A stretch of DNA of 64,000 bases from Peribacillus saganii (GTDB lineage Bacteria > Bacillota > Bacilli > Bacillales > DSM-1321), in assembly GCF_003429095.1 (NCBI RefSeq), contig NZ_QVTE01000045.1:62001-126000 (forward strand), given 5' to 3'. The position numbers and the translations under genes are program-made. Of the stretch, positions 32,605 through 41,513 are shown in pieces. Each line of letters opens with the position of its first letter. Position 1 is the first letter of the stretch. The notes beneath the pieces were generated by a model that ran no database searches, had not been told where the DNA came from, and saw only the letters and a program-made list of their open reading frames with translations.

Positions 32605-34503
32605 TTATTTCCGTGAAATAGCGACCACGGATGGTCTCGGTATGTCTCCCCGAGGCCAGCGGCTGGTTGGGTTCCTCGGGTCTTCAGTTTCCTCCCCAGG
32701 ATGCTGTACAGACAAGAATAGGGTTTGTTCACCCGGGGCAAACCATGGACCAGTCAATTCAGCTTGAACCGGGGCAGAAGCAAATTGCGTCGCCTTGCCG
32801 CGATTGGCTCCTGATGTAGGAATCATGAATAAGCCATTATTGCCGAAAGGTTTGTATGCTCCTGTATTTAATTTATCAGAAGAAATATCTGTGGTAACCC
32901 ACAAATTACCTGCTGTATCAAAAGCAAGGTTATCAGGGCAAGCAAATCCGCTTTGAGGGCCGCCCGACGCAAAAATTTCATAAACAAATGTAGTACTTTC
33001 ATGGTTATTGTTATCTTCAACAAGACGCACTATCTGGCCATAATAATTTCCATGTTTTGTATTATTTGTTAAGGCTATGAAGACCGAACCATCCACTGGA
33101 TGAATCTCAATATCCTCCGGTCTGTCCATCGGGGTACCTTTGGCGAGCTTTGCAGCATCTCTTGTGTTAACAAGTATTTCAGCTTGGGAGCTATATTTCT
33201 CTCGCAAGGCAGGTGTTTTTTCTATATCCAGCGGTATCCATCTTCCGCTTCCAAAATCAGCAACATAAAGGGTTCCTTTTTCAAGGAGCTGGCTGTTTTG
33301 CTTTCCTGTATCACGCTGGTAAGTTCCGTCACTGACAAATTTATAGACACATTGATCGTTTGCATCATCACCGGAATAAACGACAACACGGCCGCTTTTG
33401 CCTACCGTCATTGCAGCGTTCTCATGTGCAAACCGGCCCAATGCTGTATGTTTCTTCGGAGTTGACTTAGGATCTAACGGGTCGATTTCAACAATCCAGC
33501 CGTAATGAGTGATATCCATAGGGTTTTCTGGAGTGGACCAATTTTTTACTGTGCCTTCATAATTTTCTTCACCGCTCAAGGCAGTATTCCATAACGTCTT
33601 TCCGCCAGAACAGTTGGCCAATGTTCCAATCACCTGTGTGGCGCCATTAACAGCCTCGCTTCCCCTGGCTGGTCCTGTTAAATTGATAGGTGTGTTGGCT
33701 GTAATCCGCCGATTATAGCGGGAATCTCTAACAATACTCCACTTTCCTTTATCTGTTTTTCTAATATAGATCACGGAACCGCCCACATTATACTTCTCAA
33801 TTCGAATTTGTTCTGCGGTCCGTTGTCCCTCACCCATGTAACCTGAAACATACATCCCCAGATTGCCAATATACTCATGATTGACCCAGAGAACGCCTTC
33901 ATTCGGATTATTTCCAAAATAACAGGTGAAATCGTTATTAAACCCGAACTTTTCACCATTCCCAATATCCTCGCCCCAGGTAGCGACAATGTCATATTGA
34001 AAACCTTGAGGAACGATCAATTGATCCCTTGTGGAAGGTCTGATCGCTCTGAACTGGTGAAATCTCTGGCGCTGCCTTTCAACATTTGGATACATATAAT
34101 TTGATTGCCGGTATTCCGGCTGCTGATAAAATGTGCGGATGAATTGGTCCGCCGGCAATTGATTGATTGGGCTGTATGGCTGCACCGGCGGTTGATTGGC
34201 ACGGCTATAGGCTTCCAAGGTTAGTTGATCACTTGTTTGGATGGATTGATCATACGGTTGTTGATTATAGAGCTGATTATTTTGATTTTGAGATAGGTAG
34301 TAGGATTGGTTGAACTGATTGATAGGCTGCTGATGGCTGAAATGGTTATTTGGCTGGACTGGATGCGGGTAGTTAGATTGGCTGTAAGGGGGCTGATAAT
34401 CGTACTGAATATATTGATCCTCTGAAGCTTGTAATTTATCTTGTTTATTTTGACGTTCAGGAGGCAAATAATTGTACTGTTCTTCAGGATTATATCCGGA
34501 CAT
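32605..34503 (-). CDS. PhoX-family (DUF839) protein with a Q/N/Y/P-rich N-terminus
   Basis: A 632-aa protein. From about residue 160 on it matches the PhoX/DUF839 phosphatase family (a beta-propeller with metal site): WVNHEYIGNLGMYVSG, GGKTLWNTALSGEENYEGTV, HYGWIVEIDPLDPKSTPKKH, ALGRFAHENAAMTV and NTRDAAKLAKGTPMDRPEDI. Residues 1-150 are low-complexity, rich in Gln, Asn, Tyr and Pro (for example NQFNQSYYLSQNQNNQLYNQ). There is no Sec or Tat signal, whereas classical PhoX enzymes have a Tat signal. AGGAAGTGAAC precedes the ATG. It may be a spore-surface or cytoplasmic phosphatase-like protein; activity unproven. Confidence 0.85.
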   Translation of the reverse strand: MSGYNPEEQYNYLPPERQNKQDKLQASEDQYIQYDYQPPYSQSNYPHPVQPNNHFSHQQPINQFNQSYYLSQNQNNQLYNQQPYDQSIQTSDQLTLEAYSRANQPPVQPYSPINQLPADQFIRTFYQQPEYRQSNYMYPNVERQRQRFHQFRAIRPSTRDQLIVPQGFQYDIVATWGEDIGNGEKFGFNNDFTCYFGNNPNEGVLWVNHEYIGNLGMYVSGYMGEGQRTAEQIRIEKYNVGGSVIYIRKTDKGKWSIVRDSRYNRRITANTPINLTGPARGSEAVNGATQVIGTLANCSGGKTLWNTALSGEENYEGTVKNWSTPENPMDITHYGWIVEIDPLDPKSTPKKHTALGRFAHENAAMTVGKSGRVVVYSGDDANDQCVYKFVSDGTYQRDTGKQNSQLLEKGTLYVADFGSGRWIPLDIEKTPALREKYSSQAEILVNTRDAAKLAKGTPMDRPEDIEIHPVDGSVFIALTNNTKHGNYYGQIVRLVEDNNNHESTTFVYEIFASGGPQSGFACPDNLAFDTAGNLWVTTDISSDKLNTGAYKPFGNNGLFMIPTSGANRGKATQFASAPVQAELTGPWFAPGEQTLFLSVQHPGEETEDPRNPTSRWPRGDIPRPSVVAISRK

Positions 34504-35168
34504 TTCTGTTCACTTCCTATGTTCATGATGTGTAAAAAAAATCATACTCTTTAAGTATATGAATAGAGGATTAGAAATCAATTTGTACCATTATAAAATT
34601 TAAGTGTTGATTTTTCCAAATAGATGTAAAGAACACACATATTTCTTCAGAAACTTCAAGGTATTTGAGATTAAATCCACCATATACACATCAGGTGTAC
34701 CCTTTACAGACTTTGAAACTTCGCGTAAGTAGCGTATTGTTTCAGCAAAATCCATGGCAATTGCACACGCAATTGCTGCGGTGCTGTTGGATCTGCTTTG
34801 TGCCTCTTCTAAGCAGTTGGCGCAGAAATTCTTGCATGGAGATTCGCCAGTCATACAGTAGGAGCTTCTGTAAAAAGGGTCTAACCTGTCATGACCGCAC
34901 GAAGATTATGGGGAAAATTATCACTCCTCTTGAGTTTTTATTGTCAGGCTAAATATATGTACAGTGCTTTTCCACAATTCCACAAGTCGCTCCTGCCAAA
35001 CAGTGAAGCAGTTTTGATTCTTCTATAAAAACAAAAAGTATAATTTACAAAAATATAAAATTACCATTACATAAGTTTAAACAAAGTTTTACACTTTCAA
35101 ATTTACTTTTTTGATATAGTTATTGATAGGTTTCTATTAAATCTTATACCTATACGAAAGGTGAATGA
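34504..35168. other. Intergenic region between the divergent PhoX-like and 5'-nucleotidase genes
   Basis: A 665-bp A+T-rich gap. It holds a doubtful 84-codon minus-strand ORF (34600-34854) with a Cys-containing N-terminus (CKNFCANC) and no RBS. It also holds TTTACA-like hexamers at 35044, 35088 and 35102 just ahead of the nucleotidase gene. CATATACTT near 34554 on the minus strand resembles a sporulation -10 (CATAnnnT), without a clear -35. Confidence 0.45.
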
Positions 35169-36836
35169 ATGATGGATAAAAGAAAGTATCGCAGTGTAAG
35201 GAATGTTTTATCAGCAGCACTAGCATTAACACTTTTTGGAGCTCCTTTCATTTCAACCCAAGATAGCACAGTACAGGCAGCGAAAACAGAAGCTGCTGAT
35301 CATGATAAACATAAAAAAGCAAAGCAATCCCATAAAGAAAATATTCACGTACAATTGCTTGGTCTAAACGATTTACACGGTCAGCTTGATACTGATACAA
35401 AATTAGGTACAGCCCTTGCCGGAAGCATGGAATATACAGCTGCAGCAATCAGGCAGCGAGAAGCAACCAACCGGAATACACTTTTGGTACATGCCGGTGA
35501 CATGCTTGGGGGGAGCCCGCTGATTTCTGCTCTGTTCCAGGACGAGCCGACTGTTGAAGTTATGGAAGCAATGGGCTTTGACGTAGGTACACTTGGCAAC
35601 CACGAGTTTGATGAGGGAATTGCAGAATTGCAGCGAATGATCAACGGAGGAGACCACCCAAAAGGGACGGACGGCTATGATGGCATGAACTTCCCTGTTG
35701 TCGCAGCCAATGCCTTTGACAGTGCAACTGGACAACTGATTACAAAACCTTATACGATTAAAAAAGCCGGAAACAAGAAAATTGGTTTCATTGGTGTTGT
35801 TACACAAGAAACACCTAACATGATTGTCAGAAAAGGAAATGAAACACTGCAAATTACAGATGAAGCAGCCGCCATCAATAAATATACAAAAATATTGAAG
35901 AAAAAAGGCGTGGAGGCAATCGTTGTTCTTGCCCATAACCCGGCCTCCCAAAGTGGACCCTTAAATGCTTTTGATGCCTCAGAGATTGCTAATAAAGTAG
36001 ATGATGAAGTGGATGTAATCTTTGCTGCCCATAATCACGTTAATGTTGATAAAGTAGTAGATAATAAATTAATCGTCCAGGCGTACTCATACGGTTCAGC
36101 ATTCTCTGACGTTGACTTGGAACTTGATCCAAAAACAGGTGAAATCTTAAAGAAGGAAGCGGAAGTAGTTACGGTTTACCAAAAGGATTACACACCAGAT
36201 CCAAAGGTTTCAGCAATCATTAAAAAGTATGAGGATTTAATAGCTCCCATTAAGGCGGAAGTTGTAGGCGAATCAAAAACTCTTTTACCGACCGGCTATC
36301 CTTCTGTAGCAGGTGAGAAGGGTGACACAGGTCTTGGTAACTTAATAGCAGACGGAATGAAAGCTGCAATGAATGCTGATTTTGCCTTAATGAATGGTGG
36401 AGGCGTCCGTGCCCAGCTTGATGCTGGTGAAGTCACATTTGGGGAGTTGTTCTCCATTCATCCGTTTGGCAATGTATTAAACAAAGTAAAGTTAAGCGGG
36501 GCTGATTTGGAAACTGTATTAAATAATCAAATTACCGATCGCGGCCTTGACTTTCATGTTGCTGGATTTAAGTATACGTACACTTTTGATTCTGCTGCGA
36601 AAACAGGAAAAGTTGCCGATATCTTTTTGCCAGATGGAAGCAAAATTGATAAAACGAAAGAGTATACAGTTGTAGTAAACAACTATATGTATGGCAATGT
36701 GAAATACGGCATTGCACCCCTTTCTGCTGAGGTAGAGGTCGGACCGGAGGATTTACAAGCGACTGTTAATTATGTGAAAACGTTAAATAAACCATTCGAC
36801 TACAAAACAGAAGGTCGGATTACAAAAGTTCAATAG
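35169..36836 (+). CDS. Secreted 5'-nucleotidase/metallophosphatase (UshA family)
   Basis: A 555-aa exported protein with a Sec signal (residues 1-37, cleavage after VQA). The calcineurin-like domain shows LLGLNDLHGQLD, HAGDMLGGSPLIS, GTLGNHEFDEG and VIFAAHNHVNVDKV. The C-terminal 5'-nucleotidase domain shows NLIADGMKAAMNADFALMNG, GGVRAQLDAGEVTFGELFSI and HPFGN. It should release phosphate from nucleotides outside the cell. There is no LPXTG anchor. Two adjacent ATGs could start it (35169 or 35172) after AAAGGTG. Together with the neighbouring PhoX-like gene it suggests phosphate scavenging. Confidence 0.92.
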   Translation: MMDKRKYRSVRNVLSAALALTLFGAPFISTQDSTVQAAKTEAADHDKHKKAKQSHKENIHVQLLGLNDLHGQLDTDTKLGTALAGSMEYTAAAIRQREATNRNTLLVHAGDMLGGSPLISALFQDEPTVEVMEAMGFDVGTLGNHEFDEGIAELQRMINGGDHPKGTDGYDGMNFPVVAANAFDSATGQLITKPYTIKKAGNKKIGFIGVVTQETPNMIVRKGNETLQITDEAAAINKYTKILKKKGVEAIVVLAHNPASQSGPLNAFDASEIANKVDDEVDVIFAAHNHVNVDKVVDNKLIVQAYSYGSAFSDVDLELDPKTGEILKKEAEVVTVYQKDYTPDPKVSAIIKKYEDLIAPIKAEVVGESKTLLPTGYPSVAGEKGDTGLGNLIADGMKAAMNADFALMNGGGVRAQLDAGEVTFGELFSIHPFGNVLNKVKLSGADLETVLNNQITDRGLDFHVAGFKYTYTFDSAAKTGKVADIFLPDGSKIDKTKEYTVVVNNYMYGNVKYGIAPLSAEVEVGPEDLQATVNYVKTLNKPFDYKTEGRITKVQ

Positions 36837-36851
36837 TCATTTAGTAAAGTT

Positions 36852-36898
36852 AAAAGCGGTTCAATATAGGGAATATCCCTACGGCTGAACCGCTTTTT
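36852..36898. terminator. Bidirectional terminator
   Basis: A 12-bp stem (aaaagcggttca 36852-36863, tgaaccgctttt 36886-36897) with an inner GGGAATATCCC hairpin. It has a T run on the plus side and an A run on the minus side, between the convergent nucleotidase and EamA genes. Confidence 0.9.
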
Positions 36899-37804
36899 TT
36901 AATTAGTATGGTTTGCTGCTTTTTCCGATATTTGAAGAGGTTTTTGTTGGCTTGTGAGGTAAACCCCGATAAACACAAGTATCCCGCCAATAATTTGGAT
37001 AGAGGTGATGGTGCTCCCCACCAGCAAGCTAAGGATTGCCGTAAATACCGTAAGCAGATTGAGATAGACTGCTGCCCGGCTAGCCCCGATGTGGCGGAGC
37101 GATACATTCCAGAAAATGAATGATCCTACCGATGGGAAAATACCTATATAAAAGATCCCCATTATAGCCTGCTTGGAGAGCTGAAAATTCATATCTGTGG
37201 CTAATACAAATGGCAGCAGCATAATCAATGCAAGCAAAACGGATACCGCTGTTGCAGAAATGGGCGGGATGCCGTTCAGCTTTTTTCCGATAATGGAATA
37301 AAACGTCCACGCCAGGATCGCCAGGATCATGATCAAATCACCTTGATTATAATCAATCCCAAAAATTTGCTGCAGCTGCCCCTTCGTCAATACGAGAAGG
37401 ACACCTATCAAAGATATAAACAATCCAGCACCGTTCTTTAGGGATATTTTCTCCTTTAGCATCAATGATGAAAAAAGGACAATCAAGGCTGGGTTTATGG
37501 AATTAACCAATGCTGCATTCATAGAGGTTGTAAATCTTAAAGCTTCATAGAGAAGAAAATTATAAGCTATTATACCTAAAATGGATAAGACCACAAGAAT
37601 CTTCCATTGACGCCATACCTTTTTCCAATCAGGGCGCTCAATCCAATGGGCGAGAGGGAACAGCAGGAACACGGCAATCAGCCAACGGGAAAAAGTCAGC
37701 TGCAGAGGGGACATCTCCGCTATGACATATTTTCCAAACACATAATTGCCTGCCCAAAAAAGATTGGCCAGGATCAGAAATAACAGGACAAAGGATTTTT
37801 TCAT
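36899..37804 (-). CDS. EamA-family (DMT) transporter
   Basis: A 301-aa membrane protein with ten predicted helices in two EamA repeats. The N-terminal half starts LFLILANLFWAGNYVFGKYV and contains SPLQLTFSRWLIAVFLLFPL. The second half begins ILAWTFYSIIGKKLNGIPPI. It ends in IGGILVFIGVYLTSQ and a short polar tail. Such transporters export amino acids, nucleobases or other metabolites; no substrate can be assigned. It is a single gene with a weak RBS (AGAGGCG about 12 bases before the ATG), convergent with the 5'-nucleotidase gene and sharing its terminator. Confidence 0.88.
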   Translation of the reverse strand: MKKSFVLLFLILANLFWAGNYVFGKYVIAEMSPLQLTFSRWLIAVFLLFPLAHWIERPDWKKVWRQWKILVVLSILGIIAYNFLLYEALRFTTSMNAALVNSINPALIVLFSSLMLKEKISLKNGAGLFISLIGVLLVLTKGQLQQIFGIDYNQGDLIMILAILAWTFYSIIGKKLNGIPPISATAVSVLLALIMLLPFVLATDMNFQLSKQAIMGIFYIGIFPSVGSFIFWNVSLRHIGASRAAVYLNLLTVFTAILSLLVGSTITSIQIIGGILVFIGVYLTSQQKPLQISEKAANHTN

Positions 37805-38190
37805 AATTAGAATTTCGCCTCTTTTGGTCTAAACGAGATGTTTTCCATTAAATATATCAGACTTTCATCCAAGATGCCATCACTTCACCGCGCTAAATTA
37901 ATACAACTTCTTTGAAAGTACACCCGTTACCGGTTTTATTCGTCAAATGCGATTCCAAAACCAACATTAACTTCAATTTTTTTTGTAAGAGAGCTATTGA
38001 ATAAGGTTTTCTTTATATGTTGATTATTGCAAAATGTAATGGATTCATATAGAAAATATGTAACGGAGTTAAGATTGAATATACAGCGTAAGAAAAAATT
38101 ATCATTGATATTCTATATATCAGGAAAAGGCATCCGTGATGGATGCCTTTCAATACATTTAGGTGTTACTCCTATGTGATAGATACTAAT
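37805..38190. other. Intergenic region between EamA and amylase genes
   Basis: This 386-bp A+T-rich gap lies between two minus-strand genes. I see no ORF or repeat in it apart from the amylase terminator at 38126-38150. Confidence 0.6.
38126..38150 (-). terminator. Terminator of the alpha-amylase gene
   Basis: A 10-bp perfect stem (aaaggcatcc 38126-38135, ggatgccttt 38141-38150) with a 5-nt loop, 40 bp after the amylase stop on the minus strand. The tail is short. Confidence 0.75.
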
Positions 38191-39648
38191 TTACTCCCAC
38201 AGCCCCCATACTGAGACACTTCCTCCTTTAACGGGAAAGGTTGCGAATCCATCTTCTTCAATGGCAACTTTGTCTTCCCGGTTATGGGTGATGTCTGTCC
38301 ATATTTCTCCGGCCCGTTCTTCACCTACAAACATTCTTTTTTCACCATCGTCTCCATTGGAAATAACAACCGCACAGCCGGAATACTCAATTTCCGGCAC
38401 ACCTTTGCGCACCCACCCGATGGTATTAGGATGGTCAAAGTAATCTTCTTGCTCCCCGTATGATTTGTGATAGCGGGCATAAAGCAGAGGATCAATGGCT
38501 TCTTTTTTTCCGTCAGCAGGCTCCGGACCCTTTATGCCAAAGTAGTCTCCGTAAAAGACACAAGGATACCCGTCTCTTCTAAGCAGGATCAGGGCATAGG
38601 CACTTTGCTTAAACCAATCCTGAATCCATGATTCCAATGCCTCATGGGGCTGAGAATCATGATTGTCCACAAACGTTACCGCATTGAGCGGATGGGATTG
38701 AACCAAAGTATCATGGAAAATGGTTGTAAGGTCAAACGCATTTCCTGCGTTTGATGCTTCATGTAATTTATAATGGAGTGCCACATCAAATAAATCAATA
38801 TTGTAGTCTACTTTATCCAAAAATTCCTGGCATGCTGCGAGGTCCGGCTTCCAGAACTCACCTACAAAATAACATTCTCTTTCGCTGCAGTGCTGAAGCA
38901 TTTCAGCAGTAAAACTTCTGATAAACTCATGATTAATATGCTTTATCGCATCTAAACGGTAACCGTCACATTGTAACGTATCACCAAGCCATTTGCCCCA
39001 AGCAATCATTTCCTTCTGCACGACAGGATTGTCATAGTCAATATTGGCGAACATTAAATAATCGTAATTTCCAAATTCATTATCTACATTTTCATTCCAG
39101 GATTTATTCTTTCCTTCTATCCGAAAAACTCCGGTTCTCTCCGTTTTAACATCATAATCGGTGCCGTTAAAATGCTCAAAGCTCCATTTGAAGGTAGAAT
39201 ATTTATCACCCCGATTAGGAAATGTGAATTTAGTCCAGCCCTCTATTTCAAATGGTTCTGAAATTTCTTTCGTCCGGTCTTGCTCGTCCACTTCAATCAC
39301 CTGGAATACTTCCGTTTCATCAGCACCAGCCTTATGGTTCATCACCAAATCAACATAGACGCAAATTCCGTTCTCATGGCATGCTGAAATAGCATCATGC
39401 AATTCTTGTTTGGTCCCATATTTCGTGCGGACAGTGCCCTTTTGATCAAATTCGCCGAGATCATATAAATCATAGACACCATAGCCGTTATCTTCTCCTG
39501 ATATAGCCTTGGTGACCGGCGGGATCCACACTGAATCGATACCCTGTCTCTTCAGCTCTGGAGCCAGTTCTTTCAATCGGTTCCAATGGCCTCCATCTGC
39601 GTCCACATGCCACTCGAAAAATTGCATCATTGTATGATTGCGTTCCAA
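38191..39648 (-). CDS. Cytoplasmic alpha-amylase (GH13 subfamily 5 type)
   Basis: A 485-aa glycoside hydrolase of the type of E. coli AmyA and mature B. licheniformis amylase. The conserved regions are YVDLVMNHKAG (about 98-108), GYRLDAIKHI with nucleophile D233, YFVGEFW with acid/base E264, and FVDNHDSQ with D331. There is no signal peptide, so it should act in the cytosol on glycogen or maltodextrins. The start is TTG at 39648 with GAGGGGGAAG upstream. It is monocistronic. A 6-bp inverted repeat (AGGTTA/TAACCT, 10-bp gap) lies 27 bp upstream. Confidence 0.93.
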   Translation of the reverse strand: MERNHTMMQFFEWHVDADGGHWNRLKELAPELKRQGIDSVWIPPVTKAISGEDNGYGVYDLYDLGEFDQKGTVRTKYGTKQELHDAISACHENGICVYVDLVMNHKAGADETEVFQVIEVDEQDRTKEISEPFEIEGWTKFTFPNRGDKYSTFKWSFEHFNGTDYDVKTERTGVFRIEGKNKSWNENVDNEFGNYDYLMFANIDYDNPVVQKEMIAWGKWLGDTLQCDGYRLDAIKHINHEFIRSFTAEMLQHCSERECYFVGEFWKPDLAACQEFLDKVDYNIDLFDVALHYKLHEASNAGNAFDLTTIFHDTLVQSHPLNAVTFVDNHDSQPHEALESWIQDWFKQSAYALILLRRDGYPCVFYGDYFGIKGPEPADGKKEAIDPLLYARYHKSYGEQEDYFDHPNTIGWVRKGVPEIEYSGCAVVISNGDDGEKRMFVGEERAGEIWTDITHNREDKVAIEEDGFATFPVKGGSVSVWGLWE

Positions 39649-39967
39649 CTTCGCTTCCCCCTCGATTATTCAGCAGGTTATTTAAATATCTAACCTATTT
39701 ACCCACGACTTAGAAACTGTGAACCACTTAACATAAATATTTTTATTAATGCTTACAGTCTATTTTTCTTGGCTGGAACAACCGGGATAAAAAATGAATC
39801 TATCCCAGAATAAAAAAGAATGCTTAATTCACCATTTCAGCACTCATTACTGAAATAGTATGGCCCGAGTTTCCACATGGCATTAACGATGGTTTTCAAA
39901 CCTGTAGTCATAAATAAAAAAGGTGCCACCTGTTAAAAGTGGTACCTTTTGAGAATCCTCTGCATTT
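39649..39967. other. Upstream region of the amylase gene
   Basis: A 319-bp gap. It holds the inverted repeat AGGTTA (39675-39680) and TAACCT (39691-39696), which may be an operator near the amylase promoter, and the terminator of the next minus-strand gene at 39918-39950. No ORF is supported. Confidence 0.5.
39918..39950 (-). terminator. Terminator of the small Sm-like gene
   Basis: A 12-bp stem (aaaaggtgccac 39918-39929, gtggtacctttt 39939-39950) with one mismatched or G·U position. It is followed on the minus strand by T-rich sequence. Confidence 0.85.
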
Positions 39968-40213
39968 TTACCAGAAAAACGGAATGAAAGCCAATGCTGC
40001 AATAGCCCCCAGCGCGATTCCTGCACCAAAGCCCCAGCCCCAGCCCCAGCCGTATCCATAACCTCCATAGCTTCTTCCGAATGGGCGAAGATACACCCTA
40101 TTTGAACTCACCCGGTCGATAATTCCCCGGTGCGTACGGCCGTCGTGCGTTCTGATTTCCACAGCTTTTCCAACTCCCCGGCTGCACATGCTGTAATAAC
40201 GTGATGCTGACAT
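39968..40213 (-). CDS. Small Sm-like protein with a Gly/Trp/Tyr-rich hydrophobic tail
   Basis: An 81-aa protein. Residues about 14-45 (GKAVEIRTHDGRTHRGIIDR, then VSSNRVYLRPF) look like an Sm/LSm-type beta barrel strand set. They are followed by a GYGYGWGWGWGFG stretch and a C-terminal hydrophobic helix (AGIALGAIAALAFIPFFW). The start at 40213 is set by GGAGGTGA 8 bases upstream; an upstream in-frame ATG would precede the RBS. Similar small Bacillus proteins are uncharacterised. It may be membrane- or spore-associated. Confidence 0.78.
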   Translation of the reverse strand: MSASRYYSMCSRGVGKAVEIRTHDGRTHRGIIDRVSSNRVYLRPFGRSYGGYGYGWGWGWGFGAGIALGAIAALAFIPFFW

Positions 40214-40407
40214 GTTCACTTCACCTCCGATATTGAAACTTACTTTATGGTATGTCCAAAATTTTTGTTTGAATGGATGAATACCATAAGGAAAGAGTGG
40301 AAACAGCATATTGGGTCTGGAATTTTTTTGAAGGTTGGGTGATGTATCATTCCCAATCGTTTACACATAAGATAGACCATGCCAATTTTTAGAAGAGGAG
40401 CAATGCT

Positions 40408-41124
40408 ATGACTAGCGCATATCAAGATGCTTTAGCATTTTACGAGATTGATGGTGCTCATCCAGGAGGAATGGCGCTTACAAAAAAGTTGCTTCAAAAT
40501 GAGAAGATAAACAGCCATTCAAGAGTCCTGGATGCCGGATGTGGAACGGGCCAAACATCCTATTATCTCGCAAAAGCTTTTTCCTGTATTGTGTATGCTG
40601 TAGATAATCATCCCGATATGATTAAGACGGCCAAAAAGAAATTTTTAGATGAAGAGCTTTCCGTTAAAGTGTTTAAGGCAAATTTAGAGCGCCTTCCTTT
40701 TCCAGAGAATATGTTCGATTATGTCATTGCGGAATCATCCACCATCTTTACCCTCATTCCCAGAACGCTTCAGGAATATTACCGGGTGCTTAAACCCGGC
40801 GGTACGCTAATCAGTGTCGATATGGCTGCAGAACAGGCACTCAGTAAAAAGGAAAAAGCAGAAATTATAGACTTTTACCAGATGGGCGATGTTTTCACAC
40901 AGCATGAATGGATGAACGCTTTAAAAATTGCCGGGTTTCGCTCTGTTGAAATGATAAAATCTAATTCCGTTTTTGGGGAAATGGAGGAAGGTGAATACGA
41001 AGAGCAAGCCAGTCCTGAGAAATCCGATCCGGATATGGATGAAGTGCTGGAAGCTCATCAAAAGTTAATCATCAGTTATGGAGATAAGCTGGGATACCGC
41101 GTATTTAGAGCAATAAAAAAATAA
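40408..41124 (+). CDS. Class I SAM-dependent methyltransferase
   Basis: A 238-aa cytosolic protein. Motif I is VLDAGCGTGQTSYYLAKAF (about residues 42-60), the acidic loop at the end of strand 2 is YAVDNHPDMIK, motif II-III is LERLPFPENMFDYVIAESS, and the post-motif is YYRVLKPGGTLISVDM. It belongs to the UbiE/Methyltransf_11 group. The C-terminal 70 residues are acidic and variable. AGAGGAGCAA lies before the ATG. The substrate is unknown. It is a single gene with its own terminator. Confidence 0.87.
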   Translation: MTSAYQDALAFYEIDGAHPGGMALTKKLLQNEKINSHSRVLDAGCGTGQTSYYLAKAFSCIVYAVDNHPDMIKTAKKKFLDEELSVKVFKANLERLPFPENMFDYVIAESSTIFTLIPRTLQEYYRVLKPGGTLISVDMAAEQALSKKEKAEIIDFYQMGDVFTQHEWMNALKIAGFRSVEMIKSNSVFGEMEEGEYEEQASPEKSDPDMDEVLEAHQKLIISYGDKLGYRVFRAIKK

Positions 41125-41134
41125 ACAGGATTAG

Positions 41135-41166
41135 AAAGCCCGAAGCAGAGCGCTTCAGGCTTTTAA
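41135..41166 (+). terminator. Terminator of the methyltransferase gene
   Basis: The stem aaagcccgaagc (41135-41146) pairs with gcttcaggcttt (41152-41163) with one mismatch, followed by TTTTAATTTT. Confidence 0.85.
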
Positions 41167-41217
41167 TTTTAGGTTTTGTTAAAGCTCATTGTTGACACTT
41201 TGCCGATTAGTAAAAAT

Positions 41218-41395
41218 AAAGCAGCTGTTTTCCCCGAGACAAATAAAGCCCCGACATGAAATCATATACTTCGGCAGCGATACATCACACGAAACAAAGC
41301 TTCAGCTTTGTGAGGATGTGCCGGGGTCGACGTTTGGCCACAGGACATTGCGACATTAACGGTTTTTCCTTTAAACAGGGCGCTTTCACTTTTCT
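41218..41395. repeat. Degenerate copy of the CTCCAGCGCC repeat family
   Basis: It contains the family joints GACAAATAAAGCCCCGAC, TGCCGGGGTCGACG, CCACAGGACATTGCG and the closing CAGGGCGCTTTCACTTTTC. An internal hairpin is ACAAAGCTTCAGCTTTGT. Compared with 27439 it lacks a clear left end. Confidence 0.6.
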
Positions 41396-41401
41396 TTAGA
41401 C

Positions 41402-41460
41402 AAACTTAAGAAATTCTTAAGTTTTTTGCGAATTGGTTGTTAAGATTTGTTGTCTATTAT
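41402..41460 (+). promoter_or_regulatory. Palindrome and candidate promoter of the two-component operon
   Basis: AAACTTAAGAA (from 41402) and TTCTTAAGTTT (to 41423) form a near-perfect palindrome followed by Ts. It may be a terminator for read-through or a response-regulator site. A third TTAAG occurs at 41440. TTGGTT (41433-41438), 16 bp, TATTAT (41455-41460) is a possible promoter. Confidence 0.45.
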
Positions 41461-41513
41461 GTAATTAATCCCAAAAAAAGAAGTGATATACTTCAGAAAG
41501 GAGTGTGATAAAG

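Noticed and set aside
34600-34854. 84-codon minus-strand frame between the PhoX-like and nucleotidase genes
   Set aside because: No ribosome binding site precedes its ATG and no family is recognised. The Cys-rich start is suggestive but not enough to list it as a gene.
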